A DNA stretch of 64,000 nucleotides, taken from NCBI GenBank assembly GCA_964572965.1, contig CAZNHL010000010.1, positions 1 through 64,000 of the forward strand. The letters run 5' to 3'. The notes beneath the pieces were generated by a model, which saw only the letters and a list, made by a program, of their open reading frames with translations, was not told the origin of the DNA and made no database searches. Shown in pieces: positions 52,701 through 61,667 of this stretch. The position numbers and the translations under genes were made by a program. How positions within the stretch are numbered: the first letter of the stretch is position 1; every line of letters starts with the position of its first letter. The stretch comes from CAZNHL01 sp964572965. GTDB taxonomy: Bacteria; Bacteroidota; Bacteroidia; Cytophagales; UBA9547.

Positions 52701-52792
52701 CCTTTAATCGCACCATACTGGAACTGAAATTCAATAGGTACTTTTTAGTTACGTTAACAACAATACCTTTTATCACACCAACTGGAATCTCT
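52701..52792 (+). CRISPR. Orphan mini-CRISPR: one repeat, one spacer, one degenerate repeat
   Basis: 52701-52730 equals the array repeat except for one T to C change (GGAACTGAAAT). After 35 nt, a second copy at 52766 reads CCTTTTATCACACCA-ACTGGAAT: two changes and one deletion, then decay. Same orientation as the main array, 6.1 kb away, between RAYT and thrC, with no cas gene adjacent. Confidence 0.85.
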
Positions 52793-52853
52793 AACACCCA
52801 AGCACTCCAACACTTTAATACCCTCATACCACAGAAAATTTCTAAAATCTTCC

Positions 52854-52861
52854 TACCTTTG
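52854..52861 (+). promoter_or_regulatory. -7 box of thrC
   Basis: TACCTTTG, a perfect TAnnTTTG, 25 bp upstream of the thrC ATG; gives thrC its own promoter away from thrA-thrB. No TTG at -33. Confidence 0.6.
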
Positions 52862-52886
52862 CATTCCGTTTGAATTTTCAGATAAC

Positions 52887-54188
52887 ATGCAATTATACAG
52901 CACAAAACATCAGTCGCCTAATGTAGGCTTTGAGGAAGCAATTTTCAGAGGATTACCACCTGACAACGGTTTGTACATGCCCACTGTTATCCCAACTTTG
53001 GACGATGCGTTTTTCAAGAATATAGACAAACTTTCCTTTCAGGAGATCGCCCACGAAGTAGCTAAAAAGCTGATCGGAGACGATATCGAAGCTTCTGCTT
53101 TAAAAAATCTGGTATATGAAGCAGTGAATTTCCCTGCTCCATTGGTTGAAATCGAAGAAAATGTAAGTGTACTGGAATTGTTCCACGGGCCATCATTGGC
53201 ATTCAAAGATTTCGGCGCGCGCTTTATGTCTCGCGTGATGTCTTATTTCTTACAGAAAACTTCTAAAGAAATCCATATCCTTGTAGCAACTTCCGGTGAT
53301 ACAGGCGGTGCAGTGGCATTGGGCTTTTTGAATACGCCTGGCATCAAAGTAACAATCCTTTATCCAAGTGGAAAAGTGTCTGAATTGCAGGAAAAGCAAT
53401 TGACAACTTTGGGTGCAAACATTACTGCCCTTGAAGTGAAAGGTACTTTTGACGATTGCCAGAAAATGGTAAAAGAAGCGTTCCTTGATAAAGACCTTAC
53501 TTCTAAATTCAACCTTGCATCTGCTAACTCAATCAATATCGCACGTCTGATCCCTCAGTCGTTCTATTATTTCAATACTTATGCGCAGTTAAAACCAAAA
53601 GGTTTACCTGTAGTGTTTGCTGTGCCTAGCGGTAACTTCGGTAACATTGGTGCAGGTTTGATTGCGAAAAGAATGGGCTTGCCTGTTCATAAATTTGTAG
53701 CTGCAACCAATGCCAACGATATTATTCCTGAGTACTTGTGGAATGGCGAATTCCTGCCAAGACCTTCAATCCGTACCTTATCAAACGCAATGGATGTTGG
53801 TAATCCAAGCAACTTCCAGCGTATCGAAGATCTTTATGGAAAGGATGTTCAGAAATTACGTGAAGACGTAGTAGGTGTGGCTTTCTCTGACGACCAGACT
53901 GAAAGAGCTATTGACGAAATTTACAAAAAGACAAACTATATCGCTTGTCCGCATACAGCAGTGGCATATTTAGGGTTGAAAAGCTATTTAGCGACAGAGC
54001 CGTCTAAAAAGCTAAGTGGCGTGTTTTTGTCAACAGCACATCCGTCTAAGTTTACGAATGAAATGAAAGCTGAAATTGCGTCTAAGGTGGAAATTCCTGA
54101 ACAATTGGCAGAGTTAATGCCGAGGGCGAAAAAGTCGATCGTAACAGAGAATACCTACGATGCTCTTAAAAAGTATTTGTTAAGCTAA
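52887..54188 (+). CDS. thrC: Threonine synthase
   Basis: 433 codons. PLP-dependent fold type II enzyme: N-terminal MQLYSTKHQSPNVGFEEAIF, PLP lysine K107 in GPSLAFKDFGARF, substrate loop ATSGDTGGAVALGF, and SGNFGNIGAGLIAKRMG. It converts O-phosphohomoserine (product of ThrB) to threonine in the cytosol. Own promoter box, own terminator with a 20-bp stem. Separated from thrA-thrB by 28.3 kb, whereas the three genes often sit together in related bacteria. Confidence 0.96.
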   Translation: MQLYSTKHQSPNVGFEEAIFRGLPPDNGLYMPTVIPTLDDAFFKNIDKLSFQEIAHEVAKKLIGDDIEASALKNLVYEAVNFPAPLVEIEENVSVLELFHGPSLAFKDFGARFMSRVMSYFLQKTSKEIHILVATSGDTGGAVALGFLNTPGIKVTILYPSGKVSELQEKQLTTLGANITALEVKGTFDDCQKMVKEAFLDKDLTSKFNLASANSINIARLIPQSFYYFNTYAQLKPKGLPVVFAVPSGNFGNIGAGLIAKRMGLPVHKFVAATNANDIIPEYLWNGEFLPRPSIRTLSNAMDVGNPSNFQRIEDLYGKDVQKLREDVVGVAFSDDQTERAIDEIYKKTNYIACPHTAVAYLGLKSYLATEPSKKLSGVFLSTAHPSKFTNEMKAEIASKVEIPEQLAELMPRAKKSIVTENTYDALKKYLLS

Positions 54189-54206
54189 AATCGAGCAAGT
54201 TAAGGT

Positions 54207-54248
54207 AACACAAAAAGGGCATTTCGGACGAAATGCCCTTTTTGTGTT
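54207..54248 (+). terminator. Strong intrinsic terminator after thrC
   Basis: Perfect 20-bp stem (arm starts AACACAAAAAGGGCATTTCG), 2-nt loop. It is followed to 54569 by AT-rich DNA that carries the gltB promoter and leader and nothing else recognised. Confidence 0.92.
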
Positions 54249-54439
54249 AAAACATTTAATTTATCTGAATTAATCTGTCTTGTAAACTGTTATTCACGTC
54301 ATATAATTTGTTTAGAGCTTATAGGCAAATATTTACCAACTTGTAGTCAGTATAGTACAAATTGGATTATTTGAATATTTTGCGCAATTTATTTCGTTAG
54401 TTTAGAATATTTCTAGATAAAAATCTAAAAAATAATGGC

Positions 54440-54447
54440 TATATTTG
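54440..54447 (+). promoter_or_regulatory. -7 box of gltBD
   Basis: TATATTTG, perfect match, implying a ~115-nt leader before gltB at 54570. No known riboswitch recognised in the leader. Confidence 0.5.
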
Positions 54448-54569
54448 TAGGCTTTGGGTGTGGACTGTGCTGAATGATTTGGATCTATAGACAAGGTTGC
54501 CCCTCGGTTTTGGTTGAGAATAATAGTTATACTTTTCCTTTTTAAGTATTATAAGAAAATAAAGGACTG

Positions 54570-57500
54570 TTGAAAATGGTTGAAAACACACAAGGTTTGT
54601 ACGATCCCCAGTTTGAGCATGACGCATGTGGTATTGGTTTTGTGGCCAATCTGAAAGGGATCAAAGCTCACAACATTGTGGAAGACGCGTTGCGCATGCT
54701 TACCCGCATGGAGCACCGTGGAGCTTGCGGTTGTGAAACTAACACAGGTGATGGTGCCGGTATTCTGGTACAAATGCCTCATGAATTCTTCATCGATGAA
54801 ACGTTGAAGCTGGGTATAAAATTGCCTGCGTTCGGTAAATACGCAGTAGGTATGATTTTCTTTCCCAAACAGGAAAAGGTAAGAGAGGAATGCCGTACCA
54901 TTTTAAACAGAAATATTGAAAAGCTAGGAATGAAGTTGTTGGGCTACCGTCTGGTACCTAAAGACGATTCTGATCTTGGGCCTACAGCATTGGATGGTGA
55001 GCCTCAGATTGAGCAGGTATTCATCCAGGCACCTGACGGCGTTGAAGGTGATGCTTTCGAAAGAAAATTATATGTGTTGAGAAATTACGTGTCTCGTCTT
55101 TGCAACGAAACTGTTGCAAACGTGAACGATGCATTCTATTTTTCTTCACTATCCTATAAAACGATTTCGTACAAAGGACAATTGATCACGCATCAGGTTC
55201 GTCCTTACTTTACTGACCTGCACAACCCGAATTTCGTGTCTGCACTGGCAGTAGTACACTCTCGTTTCTCTACCAATACTTTCCCTTCATGGAAATTGGC
55301 TCAGCCATTCCGTTATATCGCACACAACGGTGAGATTAACACAGTAAGAGGAAATATTAACTGGATCAAAGCACAAGAGGCTGTATTAGAGTCTGATTTG
55401 TTTACAAAAGAGGAATTGGAAATGCTGATGCCAATCTGCAATCCTAAAAACTCTGACTCTTCTAACCTTGATAACGTAATCGAATTGCTGGTATTGAGCG
55501 GTCGTTCTTTACCACACGTAATGATGATGTTGGTTCCTGAAGCATGGGACGACAACACATTGATGGAAGATTACAAACATGATTTCTACGAGTACCATGC
55601 TTCTATCATGGAGCCTTGGGATGGTCCTGCTTCTATCTCTTTCACTGACGGTAAAATCGTAGGTGCTACTTTGGATAGAAACGGTCTTCGTCCTTCTCGC
55701 TACTGGTTGCTTGACGACGATACTTTGATCATGGCTTCTGAAGCCGGTGTATTGGAAGATATCGATCAGTCTAAAGTAGTTAAAAAAGGTCGTTTACAGC
55801 CAGGTAAGATGTTTGTGGTAAGTCTTGAAGAAGGCCGCATCATCTCTGACGAAGAAATCAAAAGAGACATCTGTACTAAACAGCCTTATGCTGAATGGTT
55901 GAAAGAATTCAAAATCAAAATTGAAGACTTACCGGAAGCTAAAGCTGAGTTCAAAACATACGAAGGCAGCACATTGTTGAAAAAACAATTGTCATTCGGT
56001 TATACATCAGAAGACCTGAAAGTTGTTTTGGCGCCAATGGCACAAAACGGTGAAGAGGCTATCGGTTCAATGGGGGTTGATACGCCATTGGCGATTCTTT
56101 CTGATCAGAGCCAGCACCTGACAAGTTACTTCAAACAATTGTTTGCTCAGGTTACCAACCCACCGATCGATCCGATCCGTGAGCGTTTGGTAATGTCATT
56201 GGTAACTTGCATCGGTGGTAGCAAAAACCTGTTGAACGAAACTCCGCAGCATTGCCATACAGTTGCTTTAAAACAACCTGTATTGACAAACAATGAGCTT
56301 GCTAAATTGAGATATATCGATCATGCAAACTTCCAGACTAAGACAATACCTACAGTATTCAGAACAGAAGACGGCAAATCTAACCTGGCAAAAGCTTTGG
56401 AAAGAATGTGCCAGTATGCTGCTGATGCGGTAGAAGACGGATACGAAATTATCTTATTGTCTGATCGTGGAACTGACAGCGAGCATGCTCCGATTCCTTC
56501 ATTGCTTGCAACAGCAGCAGTACACCATCACCTGATCCGCAAAGGCTTAAGAGCTTCTGTAGGTATCGTGGTAGAAGCTGGTGACGTGTGGGAAACACAC
56601 CACGTAGCAACTTTGATCGGTTACGGTGCAACAGCGGTTAACCCTTACATGGCTTTCGATTCTATCACAGGATTGAAAAAAGAAGGTGTTATCGAATCTG
56701 ACCTTCCGGAAGAAAAACTACACTACAACTTCGTAAAAGCAGTTGGTAAAGGCTTGTTGAAAATATTCTCTAAAATGGGTATCTCAACATTGCAGTCTTA
56801 CCAGGGTGCCCAGATCTTCGAAGCTTTGGGTATTTCTAAAGAAGTTGTTGACAAATACTTTACAGGAACGGCGTCACGTATCGGTGGTCTGACTATAGAA
56901 GGAATTGAAAAAGAAGCATTGATCAAACACAGATTAGGTTTCCCAAAAACAATCCTTCCAAATCAGAAACTGGAAGTGGGTGGTTTCTATCAGTGGAAAC
57001 GCCGTGGTGAATACCACTTGTTCAACCCTCAGTCAATTCACTACCTTCAGTTGTCTACTAAAACAAACAACTACGAGGTGTTCAAAAAGTATACTAAAAC
57101 GATCAATGACCAGAGCCAGCGTGCTTGTACATTGAGAAGTTTATTGAAATTCAAGCCAGGTAAGTCAATTTCGATAGATGAAGTTGAACCATTGGAAAGC
57201 ATCGTGAAGCGTTTCGCTACTGGTGCAATGTCATTCGGTTCGATCTCTTACGAAGCACACACTACTTTGGCAATTGCCATGAACCGTTTGGGCGCTAAGT
57301 CTAACACCGGTGAAGGTGGTGAAGATGAAATCCGTTACAACCCGCTTGAGAACGGCGACTCATTGCGTTCTTCTATCAAGCAGGTTGCTTCAGGCCGTTT
57401 TGGTGTAACAGCCAACTACCTGACTAACGCTGATGAATTACAGATTAAAATGGCTCAGGGTGCTAAACCTGGTGAAGGTGGTCAGCTTCCTGGTCCTAAA

Positions 57501-59111
57501 GTGGATGACTGGATCGGTCGTACGCGTCNNNNNNNNNNACCTGGTGTAGGTTTGATTTCGCCTCCTCCACACCACGATATTTACTCAATTGAAGATTTGG
57601 CTCAGCTGATCTTTGACTTGAAAAATGCGAACCGTCAGGCTCGTATCTCAGTGAAGCTGGTATCTGAAGCTGGTGTAGGTACAATTGCTACAGGTGTTGC
57701 GAAAGCGCACTCTGATGTTGTATTGATCGCCGGTCACGATGGTGGTACAGGTGCTTCTCCATTGTCTTCAATTCGTCACGCAGGTCTTCCTTGGGAACTT
57801 GGTTTGGCTGAAACTCACCAGACTTTGGTGAAAAACAAATTGAGAGGCCGTGTAGTAGTACAAACTGACGGACAGATCAGAACTGGCCGTGATTTGATTA
57901 TCGCGACTTTGTTAGGGGCTGAAGAGTGGGGTATTGCAACTGCTGCGCTTGTAGTAGAAGGTTGTATCATGATGCGTAAGTGCCATGTAAACACTTGTCC
58001 GGTAGGTATTGCTACTCAGAACGAAGAATTAAGAAAACGTTTCTCTGGTAACCCAGATCACGTAGTGAACTTCTTTAAATTCCTTGCACAGGAAATGAGA
58101 GAGATCATGGCGGAACTAGGTTTCAGAACAATACAGGAAATGGTTGGGCAGGTAGACCGTCTTGAGATGAGAGACGATATCGCTCACTGGAAATATAAGA
58201 GTCTTGATTTATCGGGCTTGTTGCATAAGGAATATGCTGATGCAGATACTTATATCTACAATGCTGAGGTTCAGGATCATGGCCTGGAAGGTCAGATTGA
58301 CTGGAAATTGATTGAAGCGGCTAAACCTGCTTTGGATAATGCAACGAAAGTATACGCTGAGTTCCCGGTTACTAACCTTGACCGTTCTGTAGGTAACATG
58401 TTGTCTAACGACATCACTAAAATCTACAAAGCACCAGGATTGCCGGAAGATACAATCCACTTCAAATTCAGAGGTACTGCAGGACAATCTTTCGGAGCAT
58501 TCTCTACAGCTGGTCTGACAATGGAAGTAGAAGGCGATGCAAACGATTACTTCGGTAAAGGTTTGTCAGGTGCTAAGCTGATTGTTTATCCTGACAGAGC
58601 TGCGAAGTTCGTTGCTGCTGACAACATTGTAATTGGTAACGTAGCACTTTACGGAGCTACTTCCGGTGAAATATATGTAAACGGTATTGCCGGCGAACGT
58701 TTCTGCGTGCGTAACTCAGGTGCTAAGGCAGTAGTTGAAGGAGTGGGTGATCACGGTTGTGAATACATGACTGGTGGTGCTGTAGTAATCCTTGGTGAAA
58801 CAGGCCGTAACTTCGCTGCCGGTATGAGTGGCGGGGTAGCTTATGTGTACGATGTAAATAAGACTTTCGCGAAACATTGCAATATGGAAATGGTTGCCTT
58901 CGATCCGTTGGAAGAAGAAGACTTGAGCGTATTGAAGAAAATGATCGAAACACACTTCAACTATACGAAGTCTGAAGCGGCTGATAAAGTCCTTAAAAAC
59001 TGGGCTAACGAAATCAGCCATTTCGTGAAAGTAATGCCACGTGAATACAAAGCAGTACTATTGAAAAGAAAACAACAAGCTCAAGCGAAGAAGGAGGTAA
59101 TTCATGGGTAA
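54570..59111 (+). CDS. gltB: Glutamate synthase (NADPH) large subunit
   Basis: 1513 codons. Class II amidotransferase domain: after QFEHDACGIGFVANLKG the Cys of DACGIG is the nucleophile. Central domain, then FMN/Fe-S synthase domain with VDDWIGRTR...PGVGLISPPPHHDIYS, GHDGGTGASPLSS, and the Cys cluster KCHVNTCPVGIATQ. The C-terminal GXGXG beta-helix region follows (AKAVVEGVGDHGCEYMTGG, split ... AAGMSGGVAYVYD). It transfers the glutamine amide to 2-oxoglutarate, yielding two glutamates. The reading frame crosses a 10-N gap at 57529-57538 just before PGVGL; family alignment predicts about three residues there, not four, so the N count is nominal. Stop overlaps the gltD start by 8 nt. Confidence 0.96.
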   Translation: MKMVENTQGLYDPQFEHDACGIGFVANLKGIKAHNIVEDALRMLTRMEHRGACGCETNTGDGAGILVQMPHEFFIDETLKLGIKLPAFGKYAVGMIFFPKQEKVREECRTILNRNIEKLGMKLLGYRLVPKDDSDLGPTALDGEPQIEQVFIQAPDGVEGDAFERKLYVLRNYVSRLCNETVANVNDAFYFSSLSYKTISYKGQLITHQVRPYFTDLHNPNFVSALAVVHSRFSTNTFPSWKLAQPFRYIAHNGEINTVRGNINWIKAQEAVLESDLFTKEELEMLMPICNPKNSDSSNLDNVIELLVLSGRSLPHVMMMLVPEAWDDNTLMEDYKHDFYEYHASIMEPWDGPASISFTDGKIVGATLDRNGLRPSRYWLLDDDTLIMASEAGVLEDIDQSKVVKKGRLQPGKMFVVSLEEGRIISDEEIKRDICTKQPYAEWLKEFKIKIEDLPEAKAEFKTYEGSTLLKKQLSFGYTSEDLKVVLAPMAQNGEEAIGSMGVDTPLAILSDQSQHLTSYFKQLFAQVTNPPIDPIRERLVMSLVTCIGGSKNLLNETPQHCHTVALKQPVLTNNELAKLRYIDHANFQTKTIPTVFRTEDGKSNLAKALERMCQYAADAVEDGYEIILLSDRGTDSEHAPIPSLLATAAVHHHLIRKGLRASVGIVVEAGDVWETHHVATLIGYGATAVNPYMAFDSITGLKKEGVIESDLPEEKLHYNFVKAVGKGLLKIFSKMGISTLQSYQGAQIFEALGISKEVVDKYFTGTASRIGGLTIEGIEKEALIKHRLGFPKTILPNQKLEVGGFYQWKRRGEYHLFNPQSIHYLQLSTKTNNYEVFKKYTKTINDQSQRACTLRSLLKFKPGKSISIDEVEPLESIVKRFATGAMSFGSISYEAHTTLAIAMNRLGAKSNTGEGGEDEIRYNPLENGDSLRSSIKQVASGRFGVTANYLTNADELQIKMAQGAKPGEGGQLPGPKVDDWIGRTRXXXXPGVGLISPPPHHDIYSIEDLAQLIFDLKNANRQARISVKLVSEAGVGTIATGVAKAHSDVVLIAGHDGGTGASPLSSIRHAGLPWELGLAETHQTLVKNKLRGRVVVQTDGQIRTGRDLIIATLLGAEEWGIATAALVVEGCIMMRKCHVNTCPVGIATQNEELRKRFSGNPDHVVNFFKFLAQEMREIMAELGFRTIQEMVGQVDRLEMRDDIAHWKYKSLDLSGLLHKEYADADTYIYNAEVQDHGLEGQIDWKLIEAAKPALDNATKVYAEFPVTNLDRSVGNMLSNDITKIYKAPGLPEDTIHFKFRGTAGQSFGAFSTAGLTMEVEGDANDYFGKGLSGAKLIVYPDRAAKFVAADNIVIGNVALYGATSGEIYVNGIAGERFCVRNSGAKAVVEGVGDHGCEYMTGGAVVILGETGRNFAAGMSGGVAYVYDVNKTFAKHCNMEMVAFDPLEEEDLSVLKKMIETHFNYTKSEAADKVLKNWANEISHFVKVMPREYKAVLLKRKQQAQAKKEVIHG
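57529..57538. other. Assembly gap (10 N) inside gltB
   Basis: Lies between WIGRTR and PGVGLISPPPHH, a nearly invariant region. In-frame as written, but conserved spacing in the family suggests the missing piece is ~7 bp rather than 10. Confidence 0.85.
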
Positions 59112-60594
59112 GCCAACTGGATTCCTGGAGTTCACTAGAGAACTTCCTAAAAAAAGAGATCCAAAAGACAGAGTAAAAGATTATAAAGAACTATACGTTC
59201 CGTTTAGTTCTGAGCAGGTTGAGACACAGGCTAGCCGTTGTATGAACTGCGGCGTTCCTTTCTGCCACAGCGGTTGTCCGCTTGGGAATATCATTCCTGA
59301 GTTCAACGATGCTGTATATGATAAGCAGTGGGAAGAAGCTTACAATATCCTGACTTCGACAAATAACTTCCCTGAATTTACGGGCCGTATTTGTCCTGCT
59401 CCTTGCGAAGCTGCCTGCGTGTTGGGTATCAACCAACCTCCGGTAACGATCGAGGAAATTGAAAAAAATATCATAGAAATCGCTTTCGAAAAAGGCTACG
59501 CTAAGCCAAAAACTCCTGCAAAGAGAACCGGTAAAAAAGTAGCTGTAATCGGTGGCGGTCCTGCAGGTCTTGCTGCTGCTGCTCAATTGAACAAAGCCGG
59601 TCACTTAGTGACAGTTTTCGAAAGAGCTGATGAAGTAGGTGGACTGTTGAGATATGGTATTCCTGATTTCAAATTAGAGAAATGGGTTGTTGAGCGTCGC
59701 GTGAAGTTGATGGAAGAAGAAGGCGTTGTCTTCAAAACCAATGCTAACGTAGGTGTAAACGTATCTGTAGATAACGTTCTTGGAGAATTTGACGCAGTGG
59801 TATTGTCTGGTGGTTCTACGGTTCCAAGAGACCTTCCGATTCCTGGTCGTCAGTTCAAAGGAGTTTATCCTGCAATGGAATTCCTTTCTCAGCAAAATAA
59901 GCGTGTGTCTGGCAAGAAAGTTGAAGTTGACCATACCGGTACAGCTTATGCTAATGGCGAAATTCTTGCTACAGGTAAAAATGTAGTAGTAATCGGTGGT
60001 GGTGATACCGGTTCTGATTGTGTTGGTACTTCTAACCGTCATGGTGCGAAGTCAATCACACAGATTGAATTGTTGTCAAAACCTTCTGAAGGACGTCACG
60101 AGTCAACACCTTGGCCAAACTGGCCAATGATGCTTCGTACATCTACTTCTCACGAAGAAGGCTGCGAGCGTCAGTGGGCTATCCTTACTAAAGAATTTGT
60201 AGGTGATGCTAATGGAAACCTTGTAGGTTTGAAATTGGTTGACATCGAGTGGAAAGCAGAACCGGGACAAGCGCCTAAATTTACTGAAATTGCAGGCTCT
60301 GAGCGTGTAGTTGACTGTGAGCTGGCATTTCTGGCGGCAGGTTTCTTACACCCACAGCATACAGGTTTACTTCAGCAATTAGGCGTTGAGCTTGACGAAA
60401 GAGGAAATGTAAAAGCAAACAACTATCAGACAACAGTAGCGAAAGTATTCACAGCAGGTGATATGCGTCGCGGACAATCATTGGTAGTATGGGCAATCTC
60501 TGAAGGACGTGAAGCAGCAAGAGCAGTAGACGAATTCTTAATGGGTTCATCTTTGCTTGAGGCAAAAGACGAAAGTATGTTGTTCAATGCGTAA
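59104..60594 (+). CDS. gltD: Glutamate synthase small subunit
   Basis: 496 codons. N-terminal cysteine-rich Fe-S region (QASRCMNCGVPFCHSGCPLGN, in parts SRCMNCGVPFCHSGC; then GRICPAPCEAACVLG), FAD-binding VAVIGGGPAGLAAAAQLNKAG, and NADPH-binding VVVIGGGDTGSDCVGT. It passes electrons from NADPH to GltB. Its ATG lies 8 nt inside gltB and is preceded by AAGGAGG at ideal spacing, unusual in this phylum. The pair is translationally coupled, and a terminator follows. Confidence 0.97.
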   Translation: MGKPTGFLEFTRELPKKRDPKDRVKDYKELYVPFSSEQVETQASRCMNCGVPFCHSGCPLGNIIPEFNDAVYDKQWEEAYNILTSTNNFPEFTGRICPAPCEAACVLGINQPPVTIEEIEKNIIEIAFEKGYAKPKTPAKRTGKKVAVIGGGPAGLAAAAQLNKAGHLVTVFERADEVGGLLRYGIPDFKLEKWVVERRVKLMEEEGVVFKTNANVGVNVSVDNVLGEFDAVVLSGGSTVPRDLPIPGRQFKGVYPAMEFLSQQNKRVSGKKVEVDHTGTAYANGEILATGKNVVVIGGGDTGSDCVGTSNRHGAKSITQIELLSKPSEGRHESTPWPNWPMMLRTSTSHEEGCERQWAILTKEFVGDANGNLVGLKLVDIEWKAEPGQAPKFTEIAGSERVVDCELAFLAAGFLHPQHTGLLQQLGVELDERGNVKANNYQTTVAKVFTAGDMRRGQSLVVWAISEGREAARAVDEFLMGSSLLEAKDESMLFNA

Positions 60595-60606
60595 TTGAAT
60601 ATAAAT

Positions 60607-60655
60607 TAATAACAAAAAAGGTTCCGCATTACATACGGAACCTTTTTTGTTATTA
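60607..60655 (+). terminator. Strong intrinsic terminator after gltD
   Basis: Perfect 20-bp stem (arm contains AACAAAAAAGGTTCCG), 9-nt loop, T-rich arm. Separates gltBD from the outer-membrane protein cluster. Confidence 0.92.
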
Positions 60656-60725
60656 AGCTTTAAGCATTAATTCTTTAAGCCTTCCGCCTTTTAATTTTAT
60701 TGGCTATTTTAGTGCAGAATTTTTA

Positions 60726-61655
60726 ATGAATGCTTCAATGTTAAACCTGCGACTTGGTTTTGTTTTTTCTTTGGTACTTTTCTTTGTGAGTATTGGTTTT
60801 CAGGGTATTGCTCAGGATACTGATACTGAAGAAGAGGAAGAAATTCCGGCAGATAGTGTAAAACCGGCAAAGAAACCTGCACCCAGAACCTATTATGTTG
60901 AAAGGCAACATCGTATGGATTCATTAAAAGGAGCTATTAAAAGTCGCCAGGACTCTTTAAAAAGGTCAACTAAGAAAAACTTCTTTGTTGATACCAGAAA
61001 TATATTCAGTGTTCAGCTTACATCTTTATTAATAAAAAATTTTGAGTTTAGTTACGAAAATTATGTAACGCCGCGGATGACGCTGGGAGGTACATTAGGA
61101 TATAAGCCAGGAAATCCTGACTCTTATGGAAAATCTGTCAATGTGCTGCAGAAAAGCGGGTATGATGATATTATGGCTTTCTCTTTTTCCAGGAGCTATT
61201 ATGGAGCTTTTTCGGGGAAATTCCTGCTTAAACGGTTTTTGTATGTGGGTGGAGAAGCTTTTGTAAGACACTCTTATTTCGATAACGGACGTATTACCTG
61301 GGAAGATACACCAACCAATACTTCAGGAGGTACAACAGTAAGGGGGAATACGCTTGATTATGTAGATTCGTTAAGTGCTCAAGTTACATCAGCAGGCTTG
61401 AAGGTCTTATTTGGCTATAGGCCCACAATTCGCTTGTCTTCATCTACAGGTTTGGTTTTTGATTTTTATGCCGGATTTAGTTTAAGGTATAAATCGGCCT
61501 CTTTACATCACTATACCACCTATTACTCTGTCAGAGAAGAGTTTTCTCCCGGAAATCCTATACGATATTATAAAGTAAACACAAATGCTGATGAACGAGT
61601 TAGCAAAGTATTACCTGCTATTCAGTTTGGTATTAAAGTAGGGCTGCGTTTTTGA
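60726..61655 (+). CDS. Outer-membrane barrel protein, paralogue 1 of 4
   Basis: 309 codons. Signal region (FSLVLFFVSIGFQGIAQ), acidic then basic linker (~25-80, with DTDTEEEEEIP and Lys/Arg-Asp-Ser-Leu repeats). A barrel with strand motifs FEFSYENYVTPRMTLGGTLG, LLKRFLYVGGEAFVRHSYF, SAGLKVLFGYRPTI and FDFYAGFSLRYKS follows, ending in GIKVGLRF. The terminal Phe is a barrel-insertion signal. The next paralogue begins 12 bp downstream. All four share ...KRF.Y.E...R.S, GGLKxLxGY and a G-x-R-x-G-x-RF end. Family unnamed to me, resembling DUF3575-like barrels. Confidence 0.8.
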   Translation: MNASMLNLRLGFVFSLVLFFVSIGFQGIAQDTDTEEEEEIPADSVKPAKKPAPRTYYVERQHRMDSLKGAIKSRQDSLKRSTKKNFFVDTRNIFSVQLTSLLIKNFEFSYENYVTPRMTLGGTLGYKPGNPDSYGKSVNVLQKSGYDDIMAFSFSRSYYGAFSGKFLLKRFLYVGGEAFVRHSYFDNGRITWEDTPTNTSGGTTVRGNTLDYVDSLSAQVTSAGLKVLFGYRPTIRLSSSTGLVFDFYAGFSLRYKSASLHHYTTYYSVREEFSPGNPIRYYKVNTNADERVSKVLPAIQFGIKVGLRF

Positions 61656-61667
61656 TTTTATGAACTA

